Assembly: GCA_900549475.1 (NCBI GenBank)
Contig: UROF01000004.1
Coordinates: forward strand, 62,001 to 126,000
Reading direction: 5' to 3'
Source: an uncultured Eubacteriales bacterium
GTDB taxonomy: Bacteria > Bacillota > Clostridia > Oscillospirales > Oscillospiraceae
Length of the DNA: 64,000 bases
Of the stretch, positions 8,727-17,540 are shown piece after piece (position 1 is the first letter of the stretch; the number at the start of each line of letters is the position of its first letter). The notes beneath the pieces are model-generated. The model was given only the letters and a program-made list of their open reading frames with translations, did not search any database and was not told the origin of the DNA. The position numbers were made by a program, and so were the translations under genes.

Positions 8727-9635
8727 TCAGTTCTTCAGACGGGGGTCGAGGGCATCCCGCAGGCCGTCGCCCATCAGGTTCAGGGAGAGGATCGTCAGCA
8801 TGATCCCCAGGCCCGGGATAACCGTTACATGCCATGCATCGCGGATATACACGCGGGCATTGGACAGCATGGCGCCCCACTCCGGCGTGGGCGGCTGAAT
8901 GCCCAGGCCCAGGAAGGACAATCCGGCGATGGAAAGGATGGCTCCCGCAAGACCGAGGGTCGCCTGTACGATGATAGGCGCCATGGCGTTGGGGATGATG
9001 TACTTGAAGATGATCTCCCGGTCATTACAGCCGATGGAGCGGGCTGCCTCGATATAGTCCTGATCCTTAACTGTCAGGACGGAAGCACGCACAGTCCGGG
9101 CGAATGTGGGGATATAAGCGATACCGATAGCGATCAGAACATTGACCAGGCTGGTACCCAGTGCAGCCACGATAGCGGTAGCCAGCAGCATGGAGGGGAT
9201 TGCCAGCAGGATGTCCATAAAGCGCATGATAATGGAGTCGGTCAGCTTTCCATAGAATCCGGATATCGCGCCCAAAACACCGCCGATGCACAGAGAGAAG
9301 ATAATAGCCAGGCTGCCCATGAACAGGGAGTAGCGGGTACCCCAGAGCATACGCAGAAGCATGTCTCTTCCGAATTCATCCTGTCCGAAGGGATGCTCCA
9401 GGCTGGGCCCTTTCAGGCGGTTGACCAGATCCTGGTTGATGACATAGTTGTTGTAAATCCCGTTCTGGGTGACAAGGTCAATCACCATCGTGCCGACGGC
9501 AATGATGACCAGGATGGACAGGAACACAAGGCCAACCATTGCCATACGGTTCTTACGGAACCGTCTCCACGCTTCCTGCCAAAGCGAACGCTGCTTCTTG
9601 TTGGCAACAACAGCTTTTCCTTCCAAGTTTCTCAC
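8727..9635 (-). CDS. Peptide ABC transporter permease (DppC/OppC-like)
   Basis: 302 aa, starting with GTG in a GTGA overlap with the upstream permease stop. It has an N-terminal cytoplasmic segment, the conserved RFRKNRMAMVGLVFL first membrane helix, GQDEFGRDMLLRML, and the EAA loop EAARSIGCNDREIIFKYIIP that contacts the ATPases. It ends with the usual LGDGLRD-like NLMGDGLRDALDPRLK. About six membrane helices are expected. It pairs with the DppB-type permease to form the channel. Confidence 0.93.
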   Translation of the reverse strand: MRNLEGKAVVANKKQRSLWQEAWRRFRKNRMAMVGLVFLSILVIIAVGTMVIDLVTQNGIYNNYVINQDLVNRLKGPSLEHPFGQDEFGRDMLLRMLWGTRYSLFMGSLAIIFSLCIGGVLGAISGFYGKLTDSIIMRFMDILLAIPSMLLATAIVAALGTSLVNVLIAIGIAYIPTFARTVRASVLTVKDQDYIEAARSIGCNDREIIFKYIIPNAMAPIIVQATLGLAGAILSIAGLSFLGLGIQPPTPEWGAMLSNARVYIRDAWHVTVIPGLGIMLTILSLNLMGDGLRDALDPRLKN

Positions 9636-10582
9636 CGACCCTTCTTGTAAAGAGATTTGATTCTGGGATCAACAAAGGCGTAAACAATATCCACCAGCAG
9701 GTTCACAATGGTAAACATGGTCGCCATAAAGATCACGCAGCCAAGGACCATGGGGATATCCTTTGACTTGATGGATTCCACCATCATACGGCCCAGACCA
9801 GGCCAGGAGAACACGGTCTCCGCCAGCATGGCGCCGCCCAGCAGGTTTCCGAACTGGAGGCCCACAGCAGTAATGATGGGGATGAGGGCATTGCGCAGCA
9901 TGTGCTGGAAGGTGACCACCCGTTCACTGACGCCCTTAGCCCGGGCGGTGGATATGTAATCCTGCCGGATGACCTCCAGCATAGAGGAGCGGGTCATACG
10001 GGCCACCATGGCGGCAGAGTTGATACCCAGCGTCAGCGACGGAAGGACCAGACTCTTCAGCATGGGGATAAAGCCCGTTCCCATGCCTTGGGAGGGGAGA
10101 ATTCCCAGCGTCAGGGAGAAAAGCATAACCAGCAGAAGGCCGGACCAGAAGTTCGGCATAGACACGCCGATCAGCGCCAGCACCATGCTGATATTGTCCA
10201 GCAGCGAATACTGTTTCTTTGCCGAGATGATACCGATGGGGATACCAATGATCAGTGCCACCAAAATACCGGCCACTGCCAGGATCGCCGTATTCGGGAA
10301 TCGATCGATCACCTGATCCCATACCGGGATGCTGTTCTTATAGGACACACCCAGATCGCCCTGGAGCAGTCCGCCCATATAGCGCACATAGCGCACCAGA
10401 ATGGGATCATTCAGTCCCAGTTCTTCCCGCTTCATGGCCAGAGCCTCTTCTGTGGCCTGGTCACCCAGAATGATTGCTGCGGGATCACCGGGCGACAGAT
10501 TCAGGATGAAAAACACGATAAATGTTACACCCACAATGACCGGGATCAGCATCAGCAACCGCTTTAAGATGTACTTGTACAT
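9632..10582 (-). CDS. Peptide ABC transporter permease (DppB/OppB-like)
   Basis: 316 aa, six predicted membrane helices. The N-terminus MYKYILKRLLMLIPVIVGV and FFILNLSPGDPA, the large outer loop with LGLNDPILVRYVRY, and the EAA motif TARAKGVSERVVTFQHMLRN are standard for the DppB family. First gene of the seven-gene import and hydrolysis operon. AAGGAGG precedes the ATG by about 14 nt. The strong promoter at 10663-10692 lies upstream. Confidence 0.94.
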   Translation of the reverse strand: MYKYILKRLLMLIPVIVGVTFIVFFILNLSPGDPAAIILGDQATEEALAMKREELGLNDPILVRYVRYMGGLLQGDLGVSYKNSIPVWDQVIDRFPNTAILAVAGILVALIIGIPIGIISAKKQYSLLDNISMVLALIGVSMPNFWSGLLLVMLFSLTLGILPSQGMGTGFIPMLKSLVLPSLTLGINSAAMVARMTRSSMLEVIRQDYISTARAKGVSERVVTFQHMLRNALIPIITAVGLQFGNLLGGAMLAETVFSWPGLGRMMVESIKSKDIPMVLGCVIFMATMFTIVNLLVDIVYAFVDPRIKSLYKKGR

Positions 10583-10662
10583 GTGGATTACCCCCGTTCC
10601 TCCTTGGTAAATATTTGCCGTGGATCGTCATCGCGCAGAGCTCTTTTTCTTGGAACGTAAAA

Positions 10663-10692
10663 ATTATAATATGCAACGCATTAAATTGTCAA
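10663..10692 (-). promoter_or_regulatory. Sigma-A promoter of the peptide import operon
   Basis: On the minus strand TTGACA (10687-10692) and TATAAT (10663-10668) are separated by 18 nt. It is the only consensus-like promoter before the permease gene and gives a leader of about 75 nt. Confidence 0.8.
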
Positions 10693-10698
10693 CAATTT
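10683..10698. promoter_or_regulatory. Palindromic operator candidate over the -35 box
   Basis: AAATTGTCAACAATTT is a perfect 16-bp palindrome that covers the -35 element of the import operon promoter. TTGT-NN-ACAA spacing resembles operators of GntR/FadR-type regulators, and a GntR gene (11874) is encoded in the divergent unit. The link is inference. Confidence 0.55.
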
Positions 10699-10775
10699 TT
10701 AAACAATCTAAATAATATAAAAACTATTTGAAATTTTGTTTACATTGCACTATAGCATTATACATATATTTTGTA

Positions 10776-10804
10776 TTGACCTACATATTGCTATTATGTA
10801 TAAT
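10776..10804 (+). promoter_or_regulatory. Sigma-A promoter of the PLP enzyme-GntR unit
   Basis: TTGACC (10776-10781), 17-nt spacer, TATAAT (10799-10804), 32 nt before the ATG of the DegT-like gene and just downstream of an AT-rich stretch shared with the divergent promoter. Confidence 0.8.
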
Positions 10805-10836
10805 AGATATCAAGATTGTTAAGGAGGTAATGCTTT

Positions 10837-11877
10837 ATGAGCGTCATTGGCGGTATGTTTCCTTTTGAAACTGCACTTTCTGTAGATAATGGATATTTTC
10901 AGCAGATATGTCCTTCTGACGGCGACATTTCCTTTATGATGTCAGGCAGATGCGGTATTTTCCGCTGTCTCCAGGATATCTGTCAACACGATAACCGGAA
11001 AGTCGCTTATGTCCCGATCTATACTTGCGAAACCGTCTTGGCCCCTTTTGAAAAAGCAGGATATCAGCTGAAATTTTACGAGCTGGATGAAAACCTCCAC
11101 AGCATTTTTGACGAGCGTGTCCTCGACGAGATCAGCGTTCTCTCCCTGTGTGGATACTATGGCTTCTGTTCCTATGACCACGACTTTGTCCGTGCGTGCA
11201 AAGACCGGGGGATCGTCATCTTTGAAGATGTGACCCACTCTCTCCTCTCCTCCGACGGGATCGATCCGCTGTGCGACTACGCAGCAGGAAGTTTCCGCAA
11301 GTGGATGGGTGTATCCTGCGGCGGCTTTGCCATGAAGCGGAAGGGAAAGTTCACGGCACCACTGCTTCCTGTGGACGCCCACCATCTGGAACTGCGGGAT
11401 AAGGCCATCTCTCAGTCCAGCGGCGATGTATTCTGGGAGGGAGAACTGCTGCTGCGGAAAATGTTTGACAGTTTTGGCAGCGATGACCGGTCGGAGTTCA
11501 TTCTCCGGCATGCCGACCTGAAAACCATCTGTTCCCGGCGGCGAGAAAACTTTGCCGCTATTCTTCAGGGGCTTCCTGGCAATCTGTCCGGCTTCCGGCC
11601 GGTGTTTCCCGTGCTAACCCCGGAGGCTGTTCCCAGTCACTTCACATTGTACGCAGATGACCGGGACGGCTTCCGTCAGTACCTGGACGAGAGAGGTGTA
11701 CACTCCACTGTGTACTGGCCCGTAGGTCCGCTGGTGGATCTGACCGGCCACGACACAGCCAAGTACATCTACGACCACATTGTCGCTCTCCCCTGTGACC
11801 AGCGATACACTGCCAGCGACATGGCCCGTATCGCGGAGGTGCTGACAGACTATTCCGAACATAGGAGGAATGTATGA
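10837..11877 (+). CDS. DegT/DnrJ/EryC1-like PLP-dependent aminotransferase family protein
   Basis: 346 aa, fold type I. The predicted PLP-binding lysine is K155 in GSFRKWMG, preceded by FEDVTHSL with D131 for the pyridine nitrogen. This RKW version of the motif is found in a branch of the DegT family distinct from the classical sugar aminotransferases. The N-terminal part contains VPIYTCETVLAPFEKAGY, matching the family's substrate-side loop. AAGGAGGT precedes the ATG. It overlaps the GntR gene in an ATGA junction and faces the peptide import operon. It may act on an amino acid or keto product of that pathway; this is inference. Confidence 0.75.
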   Translation: MSVIGGMFPFETALSVDNGYFQQICPSDGDISFMMSGRCGIFRCLQDICQHDNRKVAYVPIYTCETVLAPFEKAGYQLKFYELDENLHSIFDERVLDEISVLSLCGYYGFCSYDHDFVRACKDRGIVIFEDVTHSLLSSDGIDPLCDYAAGSFRKWMGVSCGGFAMKRKGKFTAPLLPVDAHHLELRDKAISQSSGDVFWEGELLLRKMFDSFGSDDRSEFILRHADLKTICSRRRENFAAILQGLPGNLSGFRPVFPVLTPEAVPSHFTLYADDRDGFRQYLDERGVHSTVYWPVGPLVDLTGHDTAKYIYDHIVALPCDQRYTASDMARIAEVLTDYSEHRRNV

Positions 11878-12629
11878 AAAAAGATTCAGCCGTTAACCGA
11901 AACAGTTACTCTGAAAAAGCGCTTTTATATTTAAGAGAGCAGATCATCAACGGGAACCTGCATCCCCAGGAAAAGCTCATCGAAAGTGATATTGCCCAAG
12001 CTTTGGGCATAAGCCGCGGTCCTGTCCGCGATGCACTGAAGCAGTTGGCTGTAGAGGGTCTGGTAGATTATCAGCCCAACAAAGGCTGTACCGTGGCGCT
12101 GATCTCTCCCCGGGACGCCTACGAGGTCTTTTTCCTCCGAGGCAATCTGGAAAAACTGGCCCTGGAAAAAAGCGGATGCCATATTAGTGATTATGGGATC
12201 TTTGTTATGGAAACGGCCCTGGATGAAATGCGGGCTGTCTCCGGAACAGAAAATACGATGGCGGAAGTCAATGCCGACGAGAAATTCCACCGCCAGATCG
12301 TCCTGGCCAGCCAGATGGACCGTCTCGTAAAGATGTGGGAGCTGCTCAGTCCTTTGAACGGCGCCATGTTCCTTTCCCTCAAAAACGCCAACAACTCCCC
12401 TCTTGCCAAGGTTTTGGAGCCTACACGCCGCAGAGATCTGGTAACTCCTCATGAGATGATCCTCAATGCCATTAAAAAGGGTGATCTGGCAGAGGCTTAC
12501 AACCAGCTGGATACCCACTATACCAAAAACGGCGAACGGGTATACCGTTTGTCTCTGATGAGCGAGTCCAGTACACTGGACCCCACCACAGGAGAAGTTC
12601 TCTCTTCCTCCGGCAAGGCTGGAGCCTGA
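11874..12629 (+). CDS. GntR family regulator, FCD (FadR) subfamily
   Basis: 251 aa. Residues about 10-75 are a winged helix-turn-helix (ALLYLREQIINGNLHPQEKL, then DIAQALGISRGPVRDALKQL) and residues 95-225 an all-helical FCD ligand domain with EKFHRQIVLASQM and HEMILNAIKKGD. FCD domains usually bind a carboxylic or amino acid through a metal. The start overlaps the PLP enzyme stop. It is the obvious candidate to control the divergent import operon through the palindrome at 10683-10698. Confidence 0.92.
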   Translation: MKKDSAVNRNSYSEKALLYLREQIINGNLHPQEKLIESDIAQALGISRGPVRDALKQLAVEGLVDYQPNKGCTVALISPRDAYEVFFLRGNLEKLALEKSGCHISDYGIFVMETALDEMRAVSGTENTMAEVNADEKFHRQIVLASQMDRLVKMWELLSPLNGAMFLSLKNANNSPLAKVLEPTRRRDLVTPHEMILNAIKKGDLAEAYNQLDTHYTKNGERVYRLSLMSESSTLDPTTGEVLSSSGKAGA

Positions 12630-12681
12630 CCCTTCTTCTTACTCATCACCGAAGGCAAAAGGTGATTCCCCCTATTTTCAC

Positions 12682-12722
12682 AAAAAAGGAGCGCAGACAC
12701 ATGATCTCTGCGCTCCTTTTAT
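12682..12722. terminator. Bidirectional intrinsic terminator
   Basis: AAAAGGAGCGCAGA and TCTGCGCTCCTTTT pair around a short loop between the convergent GntR and PIG-L deacetylase genes. Confidence 0.9.
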
Positions 12723-12755
12723 TGCCAAAAGCTAAGCGTTCCATATACCGCCCAT

Positions 12756-13502
12756 TCAGATCTGCGGTGCCTGGGCAAAGCAGTGCATATGCAGCGGCCC
12801 CAGAACCTTCAGGCCCTCCCCTAATGCAAATCCCTTATCCTTTGCCAGCTGCTGACCCTGCATGGTAAAGTAGACCCGATACAGCCCCAACAGCTCCTCG
12901 CTCATCTGGGTCCGGTGCAGCGCCATTGCGGCAAATTTAGCCTCAAAGGTGTCCGTGATATCCACCACCGTATTGGGTGCCTGTGTGAAATAAAAACCAA
13001 TAGCGGGGCATTGCCACGGAGTGGTGTCCGTGTCCCGCGGATACTTGGCTAGGGAGGATGAGATAAATGCCTGAGCGGCAGCGCGACCGGTGACCACGTG
13101 ATCCTGGTGGGCCTCGTATAGAGCCCAGGGGTCCGGACAGAACATCACATCAGGCTGGATCGTCCGCACCAGCTCCGCGATCTTCCCTGCCAGGGCCGGC
13201 ACATCCGACAGGGAGCCGTCAGGCTCATCAAAAAAGTGGAACACCTTCGCTCCCAGGGCTTCTCCGGCAGCAACGGTCTCCTGCCGGCGCAGCACTGCCA
13301 GCTCTGCCGGATCGATGGGGCCTCCCTGGGCACCAAGGTCGCCGTTGGTCACGGTGAGATAGTGGATCTCGCAGCCCTTTGCAGCCAGGGCCGCCACGAT
13401 CCCTCCCATACCGATCTCATTGTCATCGGGGTGGGGCTGGATGCACAGTGCACGTCTGGCGGACATGATCTCCGGCGGGGTCAGAAAAGCAGAAATATCC
13501 AT
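12756..13502 (-). CDS. PIG-L family deacetylase (LmbE-like)
   Basis: 248 aa. Zinc ligands are H24 and D27 in the PHPDD motif and the HxxH-like pair H132/H135 in EAHQDHV; D26 is the likely general base. The family removes N-acetyl groups from GlcNAc-containing compounds (MshB, BshB, LmbE, diacetylchitobiose deacetylase). It is soluble, with no signal peptide. It lies 13 nt after a GPH symporter and downstream of a BadF-type kinase, suggesting a cytoplasmic N-acetyl-amino-sugar pathway. GAGAGGAG precedes the ATG. Confidence 0.88.
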   Translation of the reverse strand: MDISAFLTPPEIMSARRALCIQPHPDDNEIGMGGIVAALAAKGCEIHYLTVTNGDLGAQGGPIDPAELAVLRRQETVAAGEALGAKVFHFFDEPDGSLSDVPALAGKIAELVRTIQPDVMFCPDPWALYEAHQDHVVTGRAAAQAFISSSLAKYPRDTDTTPWQCPAIGFYFTQAPNTVVDITDTFEAKFAAMALHRTQMSEELLGLYRVYFTMQGQQLAKDKGFALGEGLKVLGPLHMHCFAQAPQI

Positions 13503-13515
13503 GGTCAGTCTCCTC

Positions 13516-14853
13516 TCATTTCTCCGCCGGACGGCGGGCAGCTAATTCGGTACGGATGGCAGCGATCTGTGCCGGTCTCAGCCGGTAGAACAGCAGCGGC
13601 ACAATAGCCAGCAGGAAACACAAGGCGGGCACTACATATACAACTGCACTGAACCCTATACGCACCGTGTCGTTGGGCGCCATGTTTTCCACATAGTTCA
13701 TAGCACCCAGCGCCAGGCCCAACAGGCCCTTGGAGATGGTGGCGCTGAGCTTATTAAGGAAGGTATTCATGGAGAACACCACTCCCTCTCCCCGAAAGCC
13801 CAGCTTATGCTCTGCATAGTCAATGGCGTCCATCAGCATGGAGGTGCTGGTAATGGTAGTCACACCGGTGAAGGCAAAGCTGATCCCCAACAGGATCAGG
13901 CTGAACACCACACCGCCATCCACCACAAAGGGGATCACACTGGCGACAGCGCCGGCGGCACAGGAGATGATAAACATATATTTCTTGTCAAACCGGCTGA
14001 TCAGTGCCGGAGATACCGCCATACCCAAAACCATGCCCACCACCAGGCTCAGCCCGATATAGGTGACATATCCCGAATCGCCCCACACATACACGGCAAA
14101 ATACATCTGGGCCACCTGCCGGATATTGTTTACCATATTCACGATCAGCAGGGATACCATCAGGGCTTTCAGAGGGCCGTTATCCAGAATCGTATGGATG
14201 TTGCGGCGGAAGGGCACGCCCTTAGGCGGCGGCTCGATCCGTTCCCGGAGGAAAAATCCGCTCAGCAGCATCAGCGCCGCACCGATCCCCGCCACTACAC
14301 AGGCCGCCGCCGTATAGGCGCCGGCGCTGCGCTCGCCGCCAAAGGCATTGAGCAGGGACACGCTGCCCACAGAGATGATCACCGTACCCAGAGTGCCGCC
14401 GATCTTGCCAAGGGTCACCATACGGTTTTTCTCGTTGGCATCCTGGGAGGCCACCGAGGAGATGGCCCAGATGGGGATATCATACACGGTGTAGGACATC
14501 CCCCACAGCACATAGCACACCGCAGCCACAGCTACTGTCCCGGCGGCAGAGCCGCCGAAGCTGACAAAACATAATACGGTAGCCACCGCAATGACGAAGG
14601 GCCCTGCCAACAGATAGGGACGGAACTTGCCCCAGCGGGTCTTGGTCCGGTCCGCCAGCATCCCCATAAGGATGTCGTTGACCGCGTCCCACAAACTGGC
14701 CGCTACCATAATAATAGTAACGCTCTGGTAGGGGATCTTCAAAAGGTCTGTAAAAAAGAACATGACATACATGGACACAAAGCTGTAGATCATGTTCTGA
14801 CCCAAAAGGCTCCCGGTATATGTCAGCTTTTCACCGGCAGATATCTTCTGCAT
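13516..14853 (-). CDS. GPH-family sugar:cation symporter (MFS)
   Basis: 445 aa with about 12 membrane helices. N-terminal KISAGEKLTYTGSLLGQNMIY and the cytoplasmic loop GMLADRTKTRWGKFRPYLL are hallmarks of the glycoside-pentoside-hexuronide symporter family (MelB, YicJ). The middle loop contains RERIEPPPKGVPF. It should import a glycoside with a cation. It lies in one operon between the kinase and the deacetylase, so the cargo may be an N-acetylated amino-sugar glycoside (inference). GGAGGAGAG precedes the ATG. Confidence 0.9.
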   Translation of the reverse strand: MQKISAGEKLTYTGSLLGQNMIYSFVSMYVMFFFTDLLKIPYQSVTIIMVAASLWDAVNDILMGMLADRTKTRWGKFRPYLLAGPFVIAVATVLCFVSFGGSAAGTVAVAAVCYVLWGMSYTVYDIPIWAISSVASQDANEKNRMVTLGKIGGTLGTVIISVGSVSLLNAFGGERSAGAYTAAACVVAGIGAALMLLSGFFLRERIEPPPKGVPFRRNIHTILDNGPLKALMVSLLIVNMVNNIRQVAQMYFAVYVWGDSGYVTYIGLSLVVGMVLGMAVSPALISRFDKKYMFIISCAAGAVASVIPFVVDGGVVFSLILLGISFAFTGVTTITSTSMLMDAIDYAEHKLGFRGEGVVFSMNTFLNKLSATISKGLLGLALGAMNYVENMAPNDTVRIGFSAVVYVVPALCFLLAIVPLLFYRLRPAQIAAIRTELAARRPAEK

Positions 14854-14875
14854 AGACTTCTCTCCTCCTTATCTC

Positions 14876-15805
14876 TCACCGTGCAGCGGTTTTCTCCGCA
14901 GCCCGCTTTGCCAGGCGGATACCCCCCTGGACAGGCTCACACACCTCCGCCGTCAGGCCATCCCGCAGCCGGGCAGGCAGGCGGCGGGTCACCATATCGG
15001 CATAGCGGGCACTGCCCATACAACCGCCAGCCAGCACCAGATGGGGCGTCCCCCCCGGCATATGAGCCATTTTCTGATCGCAGGCCACCAAAAGCTCTGC
15101 CAGAAAACGGCTGCCCTGCTCCAATATGTCATTCCCCAGGGAATCCGGCTCCGGCCATGTCAAAAGTACCTTTGCCAAAGCCGCCACCTGATCACATTGG
15201 TTGATATCGGCAGCTGCTTCTGTCAGGCGGTCAAGGCTCTCCGCCCCCAGCACTTTCGCCACCTCCGGAAACCAGGGTGCCCAGGGACCACAGCCATCAC
15301 AGTACCGTAAAGCCTCCTGCAAAGCCCGGCAGCCCAGCCAGTAGCCGCTGCCCAGATCGCTGAAGCCATACCCCCAGCCGCCGGCTCGGGTAAAGTTCCC
15401 CCTGCTGTCCACTCCCACTACAATAGAGCCGGTCCCGGCAATGAGCACCATCCCCGGCGGCTCCGCAGCGGCATAAAACGCCAATACCGCGTCATTGCAT
15501 AGGGTATACTGTCCTGCCGGAAATCCCAGCGTTTCGATCACATTGGCAAGTGTCCTCTCATCATTGACACTGTCACAGCCGGATAGCCCGAATACACTGT
15601 GGGCCACCCCCTCCGGACCAAAGCCCGCCTGCCGCCAAAGCTCCTCAAGGCCTGCTGCCAGATTTTCCCGGGCAGCAGTTTCCCCCACAGATTTTATGCT
15701 GGCCGGACCGCTCCTTGCCCGGATCGTCCGGGTACCGTCTCCGCTCTGCAGCAGGAAGGCAGTCTTTGTCCCGCCGCCGTCCACCGACAGATAATACTCT
15801 GGCAT
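14876..15805 (-). CDS. BadF/BadG/BcrA/BcrD-type ATPase, probable N-acetylglucosamine kinase
   Basis: 309 aa ASKHA-fold protein. The phosphate-1 loop is LSVDGGGTKTAFLL at the N-terminus, phosphate-2 is AGTGSIVVG around residue 125, and GGWGYGFSDLGSGYWLG is the typical NAGK-like segment following it. In this context it probably phosphorylates a (de)acetylated amino sugar. The ATG at 15805 sits 5-8 nt behind GGAGAAGGGG; a GTG two codons earlier has no room for a ribosome site. First gene of the kinase-symporter-deacetylase operon. Confidence 0.87.
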   Translation of the reverse strand: MPEYYLSVDGGGTKTAFLLQSGDGTRTIRARSGPASIKSVGETAARENLAAGLEELWRQAGFGPEGVAHSVFGLSGCDSVNDERTLANVIETLGFPAGQYTLCNDAVLAFYAAAEPPGMVLIAGTGSIVVGVDSRGNFTRAGGWGYGFSDLGSGYWLGCRALQEALRYCDGCGPWAPWFPEVAKVLGAESLDRLTEAAADINQCDQVAALAKVLLTWPEPDSLGNDILEQGSRFLAELLVACDQKMAHMPGGTPHLVLAGGCMGSARYADMVTRRLPARLRDGLTAEVCEPVQGGIRLAKRAAEKTAAR

Positions 15806-15846
15806 ATTCACCCCTTCTCCTTCTCTCCACGTTTCTTATTACCATT

Positions 15847-15875
15847 ACCATACACAGGCACACCGCCCCTGTCAA
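15847..15875 (-). promoter_or_regulatory. Sigma-A promoter of the amino-sugar operon
   Basis: Minus strand TTGACA (15870-15875), 17-nt spacer, TATGGT (15847-15852), upstream of the kinase gene. Confidence 0.75.
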
Positions 15876-15998
15876 TATGTTCCGCTTTTTTCTCTCTGGA
15901 GACAAAGGTCACATATTATAACCTGCTTCTCCTTGGTACTTGTCCGTCTGAGGAAAACATTTTATCGATGGAACCCTTCCAATATTTATAGATTTCTC

Positions 15999-16027
15999 TT
16001 GCCTTTTGATAGGCGACCATGTAGAAT
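15999..16027 (+). promoter_or_regulatory. Probable promoter of the MATE gene at 16083
   Basis: TTGCCT (15999-16004), 17-nt spacer, TAGAAT (16022-16027), about 55 nt before the start codon. Both boxes are near consensus. Confidence 0.6.
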
Positions 16028-16082
16028 CTTGCATACGGTATCTTACACACCACACCCTTTTACTGATTCGGAGTGATCACTG

Positions 16083-17441
16083 ATGCGTATATCTCGTCAA
16101 GCCGGCGACATTACCCAGGGCGTGATTTGGAAGCAGCTGCTGGCCTTCTTCTTCCCCCTGTGGTTCGGCACGTTTTTTCAACAACTCTATAATACAGTAG
16201 ATACCATCGTGGTGGGCCGCTACGTGGGTACCACTGCCTTAGCCGCCGTGGGTTCTACCGGCGTTGTCGTCAACCTGACCGTGGGTATTTTTACAGGCCT
16301 TTCCAGCGGCGCCGTGGTGGCGATCGCCCAACGGTACGGCGCACGGATGGATGAGGACGTCCGTAAAAGCGTCCACACCGCCATGCTTCTCTCCGTGATC
16401 ATCGGCGCATTCTTCACGGTGGTGGGCTATTTCCTCACCCCTTGGGCTCTGCAGGCCATGGACACCACAGAGGACGCCCTTCCCGGCGCTATTTTGTATC
16501 TGCAGATCTATTTCCTGGGCATGATCCCCAACGTGATTTACAACATGGGCACCGGCGTGCTCCGCGCTGTGGGAGATGCCAAGCGTCCGCTGTATTTCCT
16601 GATCGCTGCCTCTCTGTGCAATATCGTACTGGATCTTCTGCTGGTGGTGGTTTTCCACCTGGGCATCCTGGGCGTGGCTATCGCTACCGTCTGCTCCCAG
16701 ATCCTCTCTGCTGTTCTGGTGGTGTTGTCCCTGATGTCTGTGAAGGGCGAGTGCTTCCGTCTGGTGCCTCGCCAGCTTCGTTTCCACTTTGAGCCCTTCA
16801 AAGCCATTATGATCATCGGAATTCCCACCGCCCTCCAATCCGTGATGTACAGCTTTTCCAATATCGTGATCCAGGCCGCTATCAACTCCTTTGGTACCAA
16901 TGCTGTGGCCGCCTGGACCGCTTACGGCAAGATGGATATCCTCTTCTGGATGACCCTCACCGCCATGTCCCAGGCCCTCACCACCTTTACCGGCCAAAAC
17001 TACGGCGCCGGAAAATATGACCGGCTCAAGCAGGGCGTACGGGTATCCATGGCTATGACAGCCGGATTCACAGTGGTTATCTCCGCGGTCATGGTACTGC
17101 TGGCACGGCCCATCCTCTCCTTCTTTACCCCGGACCCGGACGTTCTGGAGATCGGTGTAGGGATGGTACAGTTTCTGGCGCCCTGCTACATAACCTACAT
17201 CCTGGTGGAACTGCTGCCCGGCGCTATCCGAGGCGCAGGAAAGTCTATGGTACCTATGCTGATCTCTGTATTCGGCGTATGCGGCCTGCGTCTGCTGTGG
17301 CTCTTTACGGCGGTACCTGCTTACCACACCATTGAAATGGTGGAAGCCAGCTATCCCATCACCTGGGTGGTCACATCCGTGTCTATTTTTATTTACTACC
17401 GCTTTGGTCACTGGCTGAAACCTGCACAGGAACGCTCATAA
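16083..17441 (+). CDS. MATE family efflux transporter
   Basis: 452 aa with 12 predicted membrane helices in two similar halves. PLWFGTFFQQLYNTVDTIVVGRYVG at the N-terminus (residues about 25-48) and GTGVLRAVGDAKRPLYFLI near 155 are MATE signatures; the second half begins at about residue 235. It should export cationic drugs or metabolites in exchange for Na+ or H+. It is a single-gene unit with its own promoter and terminator. GGAG lies 9 nt before the ATG, a weaker site than most here. Substrate unknown. Confidence 0.9.
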   Translation: MRISRQAGDITQGVIWKQLLAFFFPLWFGTFFQQLYNTVDTIVVGRYVGTTALAAVGSTGVVVNLTVGIFTGLSSGAVVAIAQRYGARMDEDVRKSVHTAMLLSVIIGAFFTVVGYFLTPWALQAMDTTEDALPGAILYLQIYFLGMIPNVIYNMGTGVLRAVGDAKRPLYFLIAASLCNIVLDLLLVVVFHLGILGVAIATVCSQILSAVLVVLSLMSVKGECFRLVPRQLRFHFEPFKAIMIIGIPTALQSVMYSFSNIVIQAAINSFGTNAVAAWTAYGKMDILFWMTLTAMSQALTTFTGQNYGAGKYDRLKQGVRVSMAMTAGFTVVISAVMVLLARPILSFFTPDPDVLEIGVGMVQFLAPCYITYILVELLPGAIRGAGKSMVPMLISVFGVCGLRLLWLFTAVPAYHTIEMVEASYPITWVVTSVSIFIYYRFGHWLKPAQERS

Positions 17442-17452
17442 TCACTACAAAA

Positions 17453-17482
17453 GAAAGCACCCCCGTCGGGGTGCTTTCTCTT
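17453..17482 (+). terminator. Intrinsic terminator of the MATE gene
   Basis: GAAAGCACCCC-CGTC-GGGGTGCTTTC followed by TCTTAT, 11 nt after the stop codon. Confidence 0.85.
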
Positions 17483-17540
17483 ATCGATACGGCATCACAT
17501 GCCAAACGCCTTTCTGCTATACGATTGGTGCCTGAATGTG

